Made by a program: the position numbers and the translations under genes | The notes under the pieces: generated by a model | The model's database searches: none | The model's input: only the letters and a program-made list of their open reading frames with translations | Told to the model about the DNA's origin: nothing | Shown: piece after piece, positions 57,109 through 64,000 of the stretch | Numbering within the stretch: position 1 is the stretch's first letter | Layout: each line of letters opens with the position of its first letter | Origin: Streptomyces niveus | GTDB lineage: Bacteria; Actinomycetota; Actinomycetes; Streptomycetales; Streptomycetaceae | DNA: 64,000 nt | Direction: 5' to 3' | Assembly: GCF_002009175.1 (NCBI RefSeq) | Contig: NZ_CP018047.1 | Location: 992,001-1,056,000 of the forward strand

Positions 57109-57936
57109 TCAGTGACGCATCAGCGGCAGCAGGTCCGGGCGTTTGGCGACCGTGTGGTCGCCCGAGGATTCACCGCGCAGGCGGCGGCCTATCCAGGGGA
57201 CCAGGTATTCGCGCGCCCACTGCATGTCGTCGCGGCGCACCTCCAGCGTGCCGCGCGGGGGCAGCGGCGGCCACGGCTGGTCGGGGTCGGCGGGGACGTC
57301 GAGGCCGAGGACCTGGGCCGCGCGCAGGGCCACGCGGGTGTGGCCCTCCGGGGACAGATGCAACCGGTCGCCGTCCCAGGCCCGGCGGTCCTGGACGGAC
57401 CGGAGCGACCACAGGTCCAGGACCGGGCAGTCGTGGCGGTCGGCGATGGAGCGGACGTGCGCGGTGAACGTGGCTATCTTGCCGCGCAGATGGCGCAGCA
57501 CGGGCACGCCGCGCGTGTCGAACCCGGTCGGGACCATGACCGTGCCGACCACGCTCGTGAGGTCCGCCAGCGCGTGCTCGAAGCGTTCGGCGACATCGTC
57601 GGGGTCGCTGCCGGGCCGGATGATGTCGTTGCCGCCGGCGCAGAACGTCACCAGATCCGGGGCGAGTTGCTTGGCGCGCGGGATCTGCTCGGCCACGATC
57701 TGGTCGAGCAGCCGTCCTCGTACGGCGAGATTGGCGTACCGGAACGATCCGTGGTCCGGGTCGTCGACGGCCGCCCCGTCGGGTGTCCGGTCGGCGAGCA
57801 GTACGGCGAGCCGGTCCGCCCAGCCGACATACACTCCGCCCGGTCCGGGATCGCCGACGCCTTCGGTGAAACTGTCACCGATGGCGGCGTACGACCCGAA
57901 GGCAATTCTGGTTTCTCTTCTCGAATCGTCAGCCAC
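57109..57936 (-). CDS. SGNH/GDSL-family esterase
   Basis: This 275-residue SGNH hydrolase has block I YAAIGDSFTEGVGD with nucleophile Ser22, block II Gly in NLAVRGRLLDQI, block III FCAGGNDIIRPG with oxyanion Asn, and block V DGDRLHLSPEGHTRVA with the Asp and His. There is no signal peptide, so it is cytoplasmic. The C-terminal end is WIGRRLRGESSGDH. Members deacylate lipids, sugars or peptides. GTG 57936 is in line with the first beta strand, with AAGGA upstream. It converges with the STM4011 gene (60 bp between stops). Confidence 0.9.
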   Translation of the reverse strand: MADDSRRETRIAFGSYAAIGDSFTEGVGDPGPGGVYVGWADRLAVLLADRTPDGAAVDDPDHGSFRYANLAVRGRLLDQIVAEQIPRAKQLAPDLVTFCAGGNDIIRPGSDPDDVAERFEHALADLTSVVGTVMVPTGFDTRGVPVLRHLRGKIATFTAHVRSIADRHDCPVLDLWSLRSVQDRRAWDGDRLHLSPEGHTRVALRAAQVLGLDVPADPDQPWPPLPPRGTLEVRRDDMQWAREYLVPWIGRRLRGESSGDHTVAKRPDLLPLMRH

Positions 57937-58042
57937 AGCGGAACATCCTTCACCCGCGTATGTGACCTACGCGACCGTAAGGAGGGGTTCACGCCGGTGA
58001 GAAACACCACCGGTCAAAATTCGTTCAAGCCGGAATAAGGCA

Positions 58043-58083
58043 ATGGCTGTTGGCCGGCACTCGGAGTACCGGCCAACGGCCAT
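58043..58083 (-). terminator. Terminator hairpin after the M23 peptidase gene
   Basis: ATGGCTGTTGGCCGG (58043-58057) pairs with 58069-58083 (14 of 15 plus one wobble) around an 11-base loop, 40 bases downstream of the peptidase stop. Confidence 0.8.
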
Positions 58084-58123
58084 TCATCGTGAGATCGGAA
58101 ACCGATCGGACCGGTCGGACCGA

Positions 58124-59041
58124 TCAGATGGAAACGCCGTGCTCGCGCAGGTACGCCAGCGGGTCGACGTCCGAGCCGTAACTCGGGCCGGTGCGGATCT
58201 CGAAGTGCAGGTGCGGACCGGTGGAGTTGCCGGTGGAACCGGAGAGACCGATCTGGTCGCCGCCGGCGACGGTCTGGCCGGCCGAGACGGCGAGCGAGGA
58301 CAGGTGGGCGTACTGCGAGTACTGGCCGTCGTCGTGCTTGATGACGACCTCGTTGCCGTACGACCCGGACCAGCCGGCCGAGACGACGGTGCCGGGGCCG
58401 ACCGCCTTGACGGTGGTGCCCGAAGCGGCCGCGAAGTCCACACCGGTGTGGTAGCCGCTGGCCCAGCTGCCGCCGGCCGCGCGGTAAGCGGTGGTGGGCG
58501 TCGCGCCGTCGACGGGCGCGGTGTAGCCGGAGCCGCTGCTCTGTGCCGCGGGCTCGTTCGCCGAGGTGGTGTCGGCCTCCGGAGCGGCCTCCGGGGCGGG
58601 CTCGGCCGGGGCGGGCTTCGCGGGGGCCTGCTTCTTCGGGGTGGCCTTGGCCTTGCCCTCGGAGGACGCCTTGGCCTTCGCGCCGATGGTGAGCTTCAGA
58701 CCGGGGTGGATCAGCGACGGGTCGTCGCCGACGGCCTCACGGTTGTCCTTGTACAGCTTGTGCCAGCCGCCGCTGACCTTCTGCGTCGCGGCGATCTTGG
58801 CGAGGTAGTCCCCGGCCTTGACCGAGTACGTCTTCACGGTCTTGGCGGTGGCGGCCTGCTTGGCCGTCTGCGCGGCGGGAGCGGCGTGCGCCGCGGCCGG
58901 GGCGGCGGCCGGCTCGGCGGCGTGCGCGCCGGTGGCACCGATGAGCGGAATTGCGATGGCGGCGCCACCCGTTCCGGCGGCGACGAATCCGCGGGTTATC
59001 GGGTTGGTCCTCGGACGACGGTGCTTACCCTTTCCGGGCAT
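58124..59041 (-). CDS. Secreted LysM - M23 peptidoglycan endopeptidase
   Basis: This 305-residue cell-wall hydrolase has a signal peptide (about 18-42, GFVAAGTGGAAIAIPLIGATGAHAA). A LysM domain (about 69-118, KTYSVKAGDYLAKIAATQKV...HPGLKLTIG) binds glycan, and an Ala/Pro/Lys linker follows. The C-terminal M23 LytM domain (about 175-305) has the zinc ligands HTGVD (H-x3-D) and PHLHFEI (HxH). It cuts stem-peptide bridges during growth or sporulation. The leader carries a c-di-AMP riboswitch, the type that controls wall hydrolases in Streptomyces, so expression should fall when c-di-AMP is high. Confidence 0.93.
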   Translation of the reverse strand: MPGKGKHRRPRTNPITRGFVAAGTGGAAIAIPLIGATGAHAAEPAAAPAAAHAAPAAQTAKQAATAKTVKTYSVKAGDYLAKIAATQKVSGGWHKLYKDNREAVGDDPSLIHPGLKLTIGAKAKASSEGKAKATPKKQAPAKPAPAEPAPEAAPEADTTSANEPAAQSSGSGYTAPVDGATPTTAYRAAGGSWASGYHTGVDFAAASGTTVKAVGPGTVVSAGWSGSYGNEVVIKHDDGQYSQYAHLSSLAVSAGQTVAGGDQIGLSGSTGNSTGPHLHFEIRTGPSYGSDVDPLAYLREHGVSI

Positions 59042-59054
59042 GGCGGATTCCTCT

Positions 59055-59240
59055 CCGGCGCCTACGAGGTGAGCTGTCGGGTTCGGGCTGGAGATGCCCG
59101 GCCGCGCCGTGACGCGACTTCACCCCAAGCCGTCCGGAAGTCCGGACCGGCGTACTACCTGGGTCCCCCGCTCCTGCCACACGTGGATGAGTGCTGGGTG
59201 GATGCGGATTCCGAGCGGCGGCAGGATTCGGCGATCCGCT
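59055..59240 (-). ncRNA. c-di-AMP (ydaO/yuaA) riboswitch
   Basis: On the minus strand the leader of the endopeptidase gene contains the conserved blocks of this class. GGGGGACCCAGGTAG lies near 59170-59150 and CTTGGGGTGAAGTC near 59130-59115. CCGAACCCGACAGCTCACC lies at 59086-59068, followed by TCGTAGGCG. These match the Streptomyces rpfA-type riboswitch closely. The 5' boundary is approximate. c-di-AMP binding usually causes early transcription stop. About 14 bases separate the aptamer end from the start codon, so ribosome access may also be involved. Confidence 0.85.
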
Positions 59241-59604
59241 CGGATTGCGGTGACGGTAAGCCGGGTGGACCGACCCGTACAAGCCGTCGTTTTCCTCCGG
59301 CAATCCGTCGTTGAATATCGGTCTCCGCGAGCGGTCACCCTGCGTGGATTACGGATCTTCGAATTCCGGGCGCCACCCCAATTCCCCTTCCCGGCGCCGC
59401 CACACACCGTCACGGATATGATCTGGCTCACCAGCCGGGGACGATCTGCGTCCATCTCGTCTGCGACCAGGGCACGTTGGACTCAAACGCTCATTACGGA
59501 CAGAAGCCGCAATCGTGAGCCGATTTCAGCGGGAACGGATGTCGTAAGGTCGGAGCGCGACAGCGTCGGCGACGAGCGCCGACCGCAGACGCGGAGGAGC
59601 TCAC
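59241..59604. other. Divergent promoter region
   Basis: The rest of the 563-bp gap between the endopeptidase and phosphatase genes has no credible gene. It must contain the promoter for the riboswitch transcript (minus) and for the phosphatase gene (plus). I could not assign the elements with confidence. Confidence 0.45.
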
Positions 59605-60420
59605 GTGACGCACGAGGTGCCGCAGCCGGTCCCGCCGACCGAGCCCGAACTGGCCGGTGTACGCAACTTCCGCGACGTGGGCGGTCTGCCGACCGCCGAC
59701 GGACGGCGCGTGCGGTACGGCCGGCTCTTCCGCAGCGGCCACCTCGCGCACGCCACCGCCGAGGACACGGCGTTCCTGACGTCACTGGATCTGCATACGG
59801 TCTTCGACTTCCGCAACGCGGCCGACCAGAAGCTGGACGGCCTGGACGTCGAGCTCACCGGCGTACGCAATGTGAACATCCCGCTCACCGACCCGGCCGA
59901 CGGGACCGAGTTCTGGAAGATGGTCCGCGACGGGGATCTGAACCAGCTCCGGTCGATCCTCGCCGACGGCAAGGGCGTGGCCCGGATGTCCGCTTCGTAC
60001 CGTTCGATCATTCTGGACCGCACCGCCGAGCACCGGCGGGTGCTGCACGCCCTGGCCGAGGAGAGCCTGCCCGCCCTGATGCACTGTGCGGCGGGCAAGG
60101 ACAGGGCCGGGCTCTCCATCGCGGTGTCGCTGCTCGCCGTGGGTGTGGAGCGGGAGGCGATCGAGACGGACTATCTGAAGTCGAACGATCCGCACCGCAG
60201 GTACCAGGTACGCCGCAGCGATCCGACGCCCGGCGGCACTTCGCCGGAGGTGATGGAGCTGCTGGCGCCGCTCTTCGACGCGCGCGCCGAGTATCTGGCA
60301 ACGGCCTTCACGACGATGGAGGAGACGTGGGGCACCGTCGACCGCTATCTCACGGACGGCCTTGGCCTGACGGACGAGACGCGCGAACGGCTGCGGAGCC
60401 GTCTGGTCGACGACATCTAG
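59605..60420 (+). CDS. Protein-tyrosine-phosphatase family protein (Y_phosphatase3)
   Basis: This 271-residue cytoplasmic phosphatase starts GVRNFRDVGGLPTADGRRVRYGRLFRSGHLAHAT, the family hallmark. The P-loop is MHCAAGKDRAGLS (Cys161 to Arg167, C-x5-R with Lys and Asp inside). This is the pattern of the atypical triple-specificity or lipid/tyrosine phosphatases such as MptpB-like proteins. GTG 59605 has GGAGGAG five bases upstream. It is a single gene. The substrate, protein or phosphoinositide-like, is unknown. Confidence 0.92.
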   Translation: MTHEVPQPVPPTEPELAGVRNFRDVGGLPTADGRRVRYGRLFRSGHLAHATAEDTAFLTSLDLHTVFDFRNAADQKLDGLDVELTGVRNVNIPLTDPADGTEFWKMVRDGDLNQLRSILADGKGVARMSASYRSIILDRTAEHRRVLHALAEESLPALMHCAAGKDRAGLSIAVSLLAVGVEREAIETDYLKSNDPHRRYQVRRSDPTPGGTSPEVMELLAPLFDARAEYLATAFTTMEETWGTVDRYLTDGLGLTDETRERLRSRLVDDI

Positions 60421-60445
60421 CGCGTCCGGGCCGCCGGGGACACCC

Positions 60446-60643
60446 TCAGCGGCCCTGCGCGCCCGCCTCGAAGAGCAGATAGAGGAAGCCCGCCAGGACA
60501 TGGCCGGCCACGAGGTAGGCGAAGAGGCGGATGGCGAGGCCGCGCGGGAAGTTGCGTTCCTCGTCCATGACGGGCTTGACGGGTGTCTCGGCGGTCGCCT
60601 CCGGCTCGCGCGCGGCGGCGGGGTCCACGGGGTTGTCGGACAC
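60446..60643 (-). CDS. Small single-pass membrane protein (DUF6126-like)
   Basis: This is a 65-residue protein with a polar N-terminus and one C-terminal membrane helix (LFAYLVAGHVLAGFLYLLFEAG), preceded by the basic ERNFPRGLAIR. GTG 60643 is chosen because GAGAGG lies about nine bases upstream, and ATG 60661 is an alternative giving 71 residues. It lies 39 bp after the XRE-cupin regulator on the same strand. The same order (aminotransferase, regulator, small membrane protein) occurs at the end of hopanoid clusters of other Streptomyces. Function unknown. Confidence 0.75.
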   Translation of the reverse strand: MSDNPVDPAAAREPEATAETPVKPVMDEERNFPRGLAIRLFAYLVAGHVLAGFLYLLFEAGAQGR

Positions 60644-60682
60644 GGTGGTGGCCTCTCTCATCTGGTCGGGACCGGGGGCGGA

Positions 60683-61309
60683 TCAGCGGCGGTGGGCGCC
60701 GCCCGGCAGGCACAGCTCGTTGGTCGGGCTGGTCAGCAGGGTGTGCACGAACAGCAGCTCGGCGCCGTCCTGGCCGGCCGCCGCGAGGCGGTGCGGTGTC
60801 ATCGAGTCGAAGTGGGCGCTGTCGCCCGGTTCGAGTACATGGACGGCGTCCCCGAGGCCCAGCCGGAGCCGCCCCCGAAGGACATGGATCCACTCCTCCC
60901 CCGGGTGGACGCGGACGAGGTCGCCCTGCGCCCCGTACGGCACCGTCACCCGCAGCGGCTGCATCGCGCGGCCGGACGAGCTGCCCGCCTGGCGGTAGAT
61001 CCAGCCGTCGGCCTCCACCGGTTCCGCCCGTGCGGCGCGGATGACGGGATCGCGTTCCGGCGGCTCCTCCCCCAGCAGCTCGGAGACCGTCGTACCGTAG
61101 ACACGCGCGAGTCCGAGCAGCATCGGCAGTGAGGGCTGGCGGCGCCCGGTCTCCAGCCGGGAGAGATGGGCCGGGGAGAGTCCGGCCCGTGCGGCGGCGG
61201 CCTCCAGGGTGAGGCCACGGCCGCGTCGCAGCTCGCGCAGCTGTGGCGCGACGTCCGGCAGGGCCTCTGTCTCGGGGTCGTGCCCGCCGATGGCGGCCGG
61301 GTTGTCCAT
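60683..61309 (-). CDS. XRE-family regulator with cupin domain
   Basis: This 208-residue regulator has an N-terminal helix-turn-helix (about 22-80, LRELRRGRGLTLEAAAARAGLSPAHLSRLETGRRQPSLPMLLGLARVYG). A C-terminal cupin (about 115-195) carries HPGEEWIHVLRGRLRLGLGD, LEPGDSAHFDSMTPHRL and LFVHTL. It lies after the aminotransferase gene and just downstream of two near-palindromic repeats that resemble its own operator. It is likely to control itself and possibly the aminotransferase unit. The ligand is unknown. Confidence 0.88.
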   Translation of the reverse strand: MDNPAAIGGHDPETEALPDVAPQLRELRRGRGLTLEAAAARAGLSPAHLSRLETGRRQPSLPMLLGLARVYGTTVSELLGEEPPERDPVIRAARAEPVEADGWIYRQAGSSSGRAMQPLRVTVPYGAQGDLVRVHPGEEWIHVLRGRLRLGLGDAVHVLEPGDSAHFDSMTPHRLAAAGQDGAELLFVHTLLTSPTNELCLPGGAHRR

Positions 61310-61330
61310 GCCTCCATTGCGCCAGGAATT

Positions 61331-61364
61331 TTCCTCTGAGGCAAATCTCTTGCCTGAGAGGCAA
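61331..61364. promoter_or_regulatory. Paired operator-like repeats upstream of XRE-cupin gene
   Basis: TTGCCTGAGAGGCAA (61350-61364) is a perfect palindrome about GAG. A second copy, read on the minus strand as TTGCCTCAGAGGAAA (61331-61345), matches at most positions. Starts are 19 bp apart. The sites end 22 bases before the regulator start, so autoregulation is likely. Confidence 0.6.
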
Positions 61365-61373
61365 ACCGCCTGT

Positions 61374-62834
61374 TCAACGGTTGGCGATCGCCTGCTTCAC
61401 CAGCGTCCTGCCGAAGTCCCACATCAGACCGCCGCCCTTGTGCGCGTCGTCCATGACAGCGGTGAAGGCCGTCACGAAGCGGTCGACCTCCTTCTCCCCG
61501 ATGGTCAGCGGCGGAATCAGCTTGATCACTTCCAGCTCGTCCCCGGAGACCTGGGTGAGGATGCGGTGCCTCTGGAGGAGCGGCACCACGACCATCTGCG
61601 CGAAGAGACCCTTCCGGGCCGCCTGGAGCATCGTCCAGCGGCCACGCAGTCCGATCGACGCCGGCCTCCCGAACTCGATGCCGATCATCAGCCCCCGGCC
61701 GCGCACCTCGCTCAGGAACTCGTACCGGTCGACCAGCGCCGCCAGCCGCGACCGGAGCAGATCGCCGGTCGCCTTGGCGTTGGCGACGATCCCCTCGTCC
61801 TCGATCACCGACAGGACGGCGAGCCCCGCGGCCATCGCCTGCGCGTTGGACCCGAAGCTGGCCGAGTGGACCAGCACCCGGTCCATCGAGGAGTAGACCT
61901 TCCTGAAGATCCAGTCCTTGCCGAGGGTGGCGCCGACCGGCACGTACCCGCCGGAGAGCGCCTTCGCGACGCACACCAGGTCCGGCTCGACGCCTTCCTC
62001 GTGCTGGTACGCGTAGAAGTCCCCGGTCCTGCCGAGCCCGGTCTGCACCTCGTCGGCGATGAGCAGCGCCTTGTGCCGGTGCAGCAACTCCTGCGCCGCC
62101 CGCAGGAAGCCGGGCGGCGTCGCGCGCACGCCCTTGCCCTGGATCGGTTCGACGACGAAGCCGGCGACGTCGCCGCGCCTCAACTCCCTTTCCAGTCCGT
62201 CGAGATCACCGAGCGCGAGCGCGGTGTCGGGGAGCAGCGGTGCGAATCCGTCACGGAAGCCGGCCTCGCCGTTGACCGAGAGGGAGCCGGTGGTCAGGCC
62301 GTGGAAGGCGTGGGAGCAGTAGAGGATTCTGGGCCTGCCGGTGGCGTACCGGGCGAATTTCAGCGCGGTCTCGACGGCTTCGGTACCGCTGTTGCCGAAG
62401 AAGACGCGGTCCAGGTGCGGGCTGTGCGTGAGCAGCTTCTCGGCGAGCAGGCCGGGCAGCGGCTGGCAGTCGAAGCGGGTGAGATCGGCGAGCGAGGCGT
62501 CGAGGACGTCGTGGAGGGCCTCGCGTACGACGGGGTGGTGCCGGCCGAGGCCCATGACGCCGAAGCCGGCGAGCATGTCGAGGTAGTCATTGCCCTCGGC
62601 GTCCCAGAAGTAGGCGCCCTCGGCGCGTTCGTAGACCTTGTCGAAGCCGATGGTCCGCAGCATGCGAGGGAGTTGGTGGTTGAGGTGGGCGGTGTGCAAC
62701 TCGTAGCGTTCGCCGCCGCGTTCGGCGAGGAGCTTCGCGAGGTCGAAGCCCTTGCCGCGCGCCTCCGGCTCCCGATGTCCCGCCGCGCGGGGGGCGCCGC
62801 CGCGCCCCGTGGCGCTCTCACTGGACTCCGTCAT
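61374..62834 (-). CDS. hpnO: Class III PLP aminotransferase, HpnO-like (hopanoid side chain)
   Basis: This 486-residue PLP enzyme has the class III signatures FFGNSGTEAVETALKFAR, LLIADEVQTGLGRTGDFYAYQHEEGVEPDLVCVAKALSGG with the Schiff-base lysine in VAKALSGG, and the terminal helix KQAIANR. Close linkage to hpnH supports a role in converting ribosylhopane to aminobacteriohopanetriol. The first 40 residues are an unconserved Gly/Arg-rich extension. ATG 62834 has GGAGGAG eight bases upstream. It is separated from hpnH by a perfect 17-bp hairpin, so it is not simply read through. Other class III roles (ornithine or diaminobutyrate) are less likely in this context. Confidence 0.82.
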   Translation of the reverse strand: MTESSESATGRGGAPRAAGHREPEARGKGFDLAKLLAERGGERYELHTAHLNHQLPRMLRTIGFDKVYERAEGAYFWDAEGNDYLDMLAGFGVMGLGRHHPVVREALHDVLDASLADLTRFDCQPLPGLLAEKLLTHSPHLDRVFFGNSGTEAVETALKFARYATGRPRILYCSHAFHGLTTGSLSVNGEAGFRDGFAPLLPDTALALGDLDGLERELRRGDVAGFVVEPIQGKGVRATPPGFLRAAQELLHRHKALLIADEVQTGLGRTGDFYAYQHEEGVEPDLVCVAKALSGGYVPVGATLGKDWIFRKVYSSMDRVLVHSASFGSNAQAMAAGLAVLSVIEDEGIVANAKATGDLLRSRLAALVDRYEFLSEVRGRGLMIGIEFGRPASIGLRGRWTMLQAARKGLFAQMVVVPLLQRHRILTQVSGDELEVIKLIPPLTIGEKEVDRFVTAFTAVMDDAHKGGGLMWDFGRTLVKQAIANR

Positions 62835-62875
62835 CGTGTGTTCTCCTCCCGGAGCTGTGATCGCCGGTCAGGGCG

Positions 62876-62914
62876 CCGGAAGGACGGCGGCGACGGGCGC
62901 CGCCGTCCTTCCGG
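62876..62914 (-). terminator. Strong hairpin between hpnH and the aminotransferase gene
   Basis: A perfect 17-bp stem (62876-62892 with 62898-62914) with a five-base loop ACGGG starts about 26 bases after the hpnH stop. It has the form of an actinobacterial terminator. The aminotransferase start is 42 bases beyond it. Confidence 0.8.
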
Positions 62915-62940
62915 TGGCCATGACGTCACGGGCCGCCGGT

Positions 62941-63960
62941 CTACTTGCTTCCGGAGACCGTCTCGCGAACCGCTCGCAGCGACTCCTTGAGGGAGCCCAT
63001 GGTGGCGAGTACGGCCGTCGGTTCGTAGCCGCAGTGCGCCATGCAGTTGGCGCAGCGCGGGTCCTTGCCCCGGCCGTACTTGTCCCAGTCGGTCTTCTCG
63101 ATCAGTTCCCGGTACGTCGGGACGTACCCGTCGCTCATCAGATAGCAGGGGCGCTGCCAGCCGAAGAGCGAGTAGTTGGGAATGGCCCAGGCCGTGCACG
63201 GGAAGTCGGCCTTGCCCTCCAGGAAGTCCAGGAAGAGCGGGGAGTGGTTCAGCCGCCAGCGGGCTCTGTTGCCGCCGGAGAACGCCTTCTTGAAGAGCTC
63301 CCGCGTCTGGTCGACGCCCAGGAAGTGTTCCTGGTCGGGTGCCTTCTCGTAGGCGTAGGCGGGCGAGATCATCATCTCGTCGACCTTGAGGTCGTCGTTG
63401 AGGTAGTTGAGGACCTCGATGATGGTCTGCGGGGTGTCGGTGTTGAAGAAGGTGGAGTTGGTGGTGACCCGGAAGCCGCGCTTCTTGGCCTCCTTCATCG
63501 CCTCCACGGCCTCGTCGAAGACCCCTTCCTTGGCGACGGACTCGTCGTGCCGGTCACGCAGGCCGTCGATGTGCACGGCGAACGCGAAGTACGGCGACGG
63601 CGTGAACTTGTCCATCTTCTTGCGCATCAGCAGCGCGTTGGTGCAGAGGAAGACGTACTTCTTCTTCGCCACCAACTGCCGGACGATCTCGTCGATCTGA
63701 GGGTGCATCAGCGGCTCGCCGCCGGCGATGGAGACCATCGGCGCCCCTGATTCGAGCACCGCCCCCACCGCTTGCGCCACGGGCATGCGCTGCTTCAGGA
63801 CCCCGGCCGGGTGCTGGATCTTGCCGCAGCCCTCACAGGCGAGATTGCAGGCGAAGAGCGGTTCGAGCTCGACGATGAGTGGGAACTTCTCACGCCTGCG
63901 GAGTTTCTGTTCAACGAGGTACGTCCCGACCCTGATGGTCTGACGGAGCGGCATGGCCAT
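62941..63960 (-). CDS. hpnH: Adenosyl-hopene transferase HpnH (radical SAM)
   Basis: This 339-residue radical SAM enzyme adds a 5'-deoxyadenosyl radical to diploptene to form adenosylhopane, the first step of hopanoid side-chain assembly. The start MPLRQTIRVGTYLVEQKL and the cluster motif FACNLACEGCGKIQHP (C-x3-C-x2-C) are diagnostic. SIAGGEPLMHPQID is the GGE motif. FPCTAWAIPNYSLFGWQRPCYLMSDGY and the C-terminal cysteines DPRCANCMAHCGYEP are conserved in HpnH. ATG 63960 abuts the stop of the preceding gene with GGAGG eight bases upstream. ATG 63954 is a second possible start. Confidence 0.95.
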   Translation of the reverse strand: MAMPLRQTIRVGTYLVEQKLRRREKFPLIVELEPLFACNLACEGCGKIQHPAGVLKQRMPVAQAVGAVLESGAPMVSIAGGEPLMHPQIDEIVRQLVAKKKYVFLCTNALLMRKKMDKFTPSPYFAFAVHIDGLRDRHDESVAKEGVFDEAVEAMKEAKKRGFRVTTNSTFFNTDTPQTIIEVLNYLNDDLKVDEMMISPAYAYEKAPDQEHFLGVDQTRELFKKAFSGGNRARWRLNHSPLFLDFLEGKADFPCTAWAIPNYSLFGWQRPCYLMSDGYVPTYRELIEKTDWDKYGRGKDPRCANCMAHCGYEPTAVLATMGSLKESLRAVRETVSGSK

Positions 63961-64000
63961 CTAGCTCACCTCCTGGGGAGCAGCAAAGAACGGTGCCATT
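63961..64000 (-). CDS. C-terminal end of the gene before hpnH (probably hpnG-like), 5' part outside window
   Basis: On the minus strand the last 40 bases read ...MAPFFAAPQEVS and a TAG stop at 63963-63961, directly before the hpnH start. Its AGGAGG also serves as the hpnH ribosome site. In hopanoid clusters the gene in this place is usually the nucleosidase/phosphorylase HpnG that acts on adenosylhopane. The identity is inferred from position only. Confidence 0.45.
   Translation of the reverse strand, partial: MAPFFAAPQEVS

Noticed and set aside
61374..62834. Diaminobutyrate or ornithine aminotransferase of an ectoine or siderophore pathway
   Set aside because: No ectoine or siderophore genes are linked. 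The neighbours are hpnH and the regulator/small membrane protein pair typical of hopanoid clusters.

Overview
The window is high-GC actinobacterial DNA and reads as a Streptomyces chromosome. The supporting signs are frequent GTG starts, 4-bp ATGA/GTGA gene overlaps, a conservon (cvn) signalling operon, LAxTG sortase and Tat signals, a hopanoid cluster, and c-di-AMP and Mn2+ riboswitches of the types known from this group. No insertion sequence, prophage, CRISPR array or rRNA was seen. The only RNA gene recognised is a tRNA-Pro(GGG), together with two riboswitches.

Region 1 (1-7.6 kb) is a carbohydrate locus. A LacI repressor, a lipoprotein binding protein and two MalF/MalG-type permeases run leftwards off the window. 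A glycogen-debranching-like hydrolase and an acetylxylan-esterase-family hydrolase run rightwards. An inverted pair of operator-like sites lies in the divergent promoter. Region 2 (7.6-11.3 kb) is an arsenic resistance island: arsI/cadI diverges from arsR-acr3-arsC across two tandem 26-bp operators. Region 3 (12.8-18.6 kb) is a compact operon for trans-4-hydroxyproline catabolism: a cupin regulator, a three-subunit D-hydroxyproline dehydrogenase, a DapA-family deaminase and an epimerase. The first dehydrogenase gene appears frameshifted at its start.

Region 4 (18.6-28 kb) holds a Mn2+ riboswitch with a GDT1/TMEM165 transporter, a TetR regulator, a methyltransferase-VOC fusion, a secreted berberine-bridge-type oxidase, a sortase-anchored surface protein, a geranylgeranyl-reductase-family oxidase, TerC, an acetyltransferase and tRNA-Pro. 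Region 5 (28.3-39.1 kb) appears to be one regulon. A 1,166-residue secreted ThuA/sugar-dehydrogenase protein and a Tat-exported isomerase carry the same 14-bp palindrome just after their promoter as the NMT1-type ABC transporter next to a second LacI gene. An enolase-superfamily gene is coupled to that LacI.

Region 6 (39.1-50 kb) holds a conservon (cvnA-D) with a fifth GAF gene, then a SIS-domain protein, a metallo-beta-lactamase-fold hydrolase, an amino-acid dehydrogenase, a TetR regulator and a PfkB kinase. Region 7 (49.2-57 kb) is the most interesting part. It is an STM4011-STM4015-type cassette with two tandem leucine-rich-repeat paralogues, an ATP-grasp-like protein, an alkaline-phosphatase-superfamily hydrolase and two radical SAM proteins, all translationally coupled. 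It faces a DUF6745 protein and a small VTGHAH protein on the other strand. It looks like an uncharacterised protein- or peptide-modification system.

Region 8 (57.1-64 kb) holds an SGNH hydrolase, a LysM-M23 endopeptidase behind a c-di-AMP riboswitch, a tyrosine-phosphatase-family protein, and the edge of a hopanoid side-chain cluster (hpnH, an hpnO-like aminotransferase, an XRE-cupin regulator and a small membrane protein).
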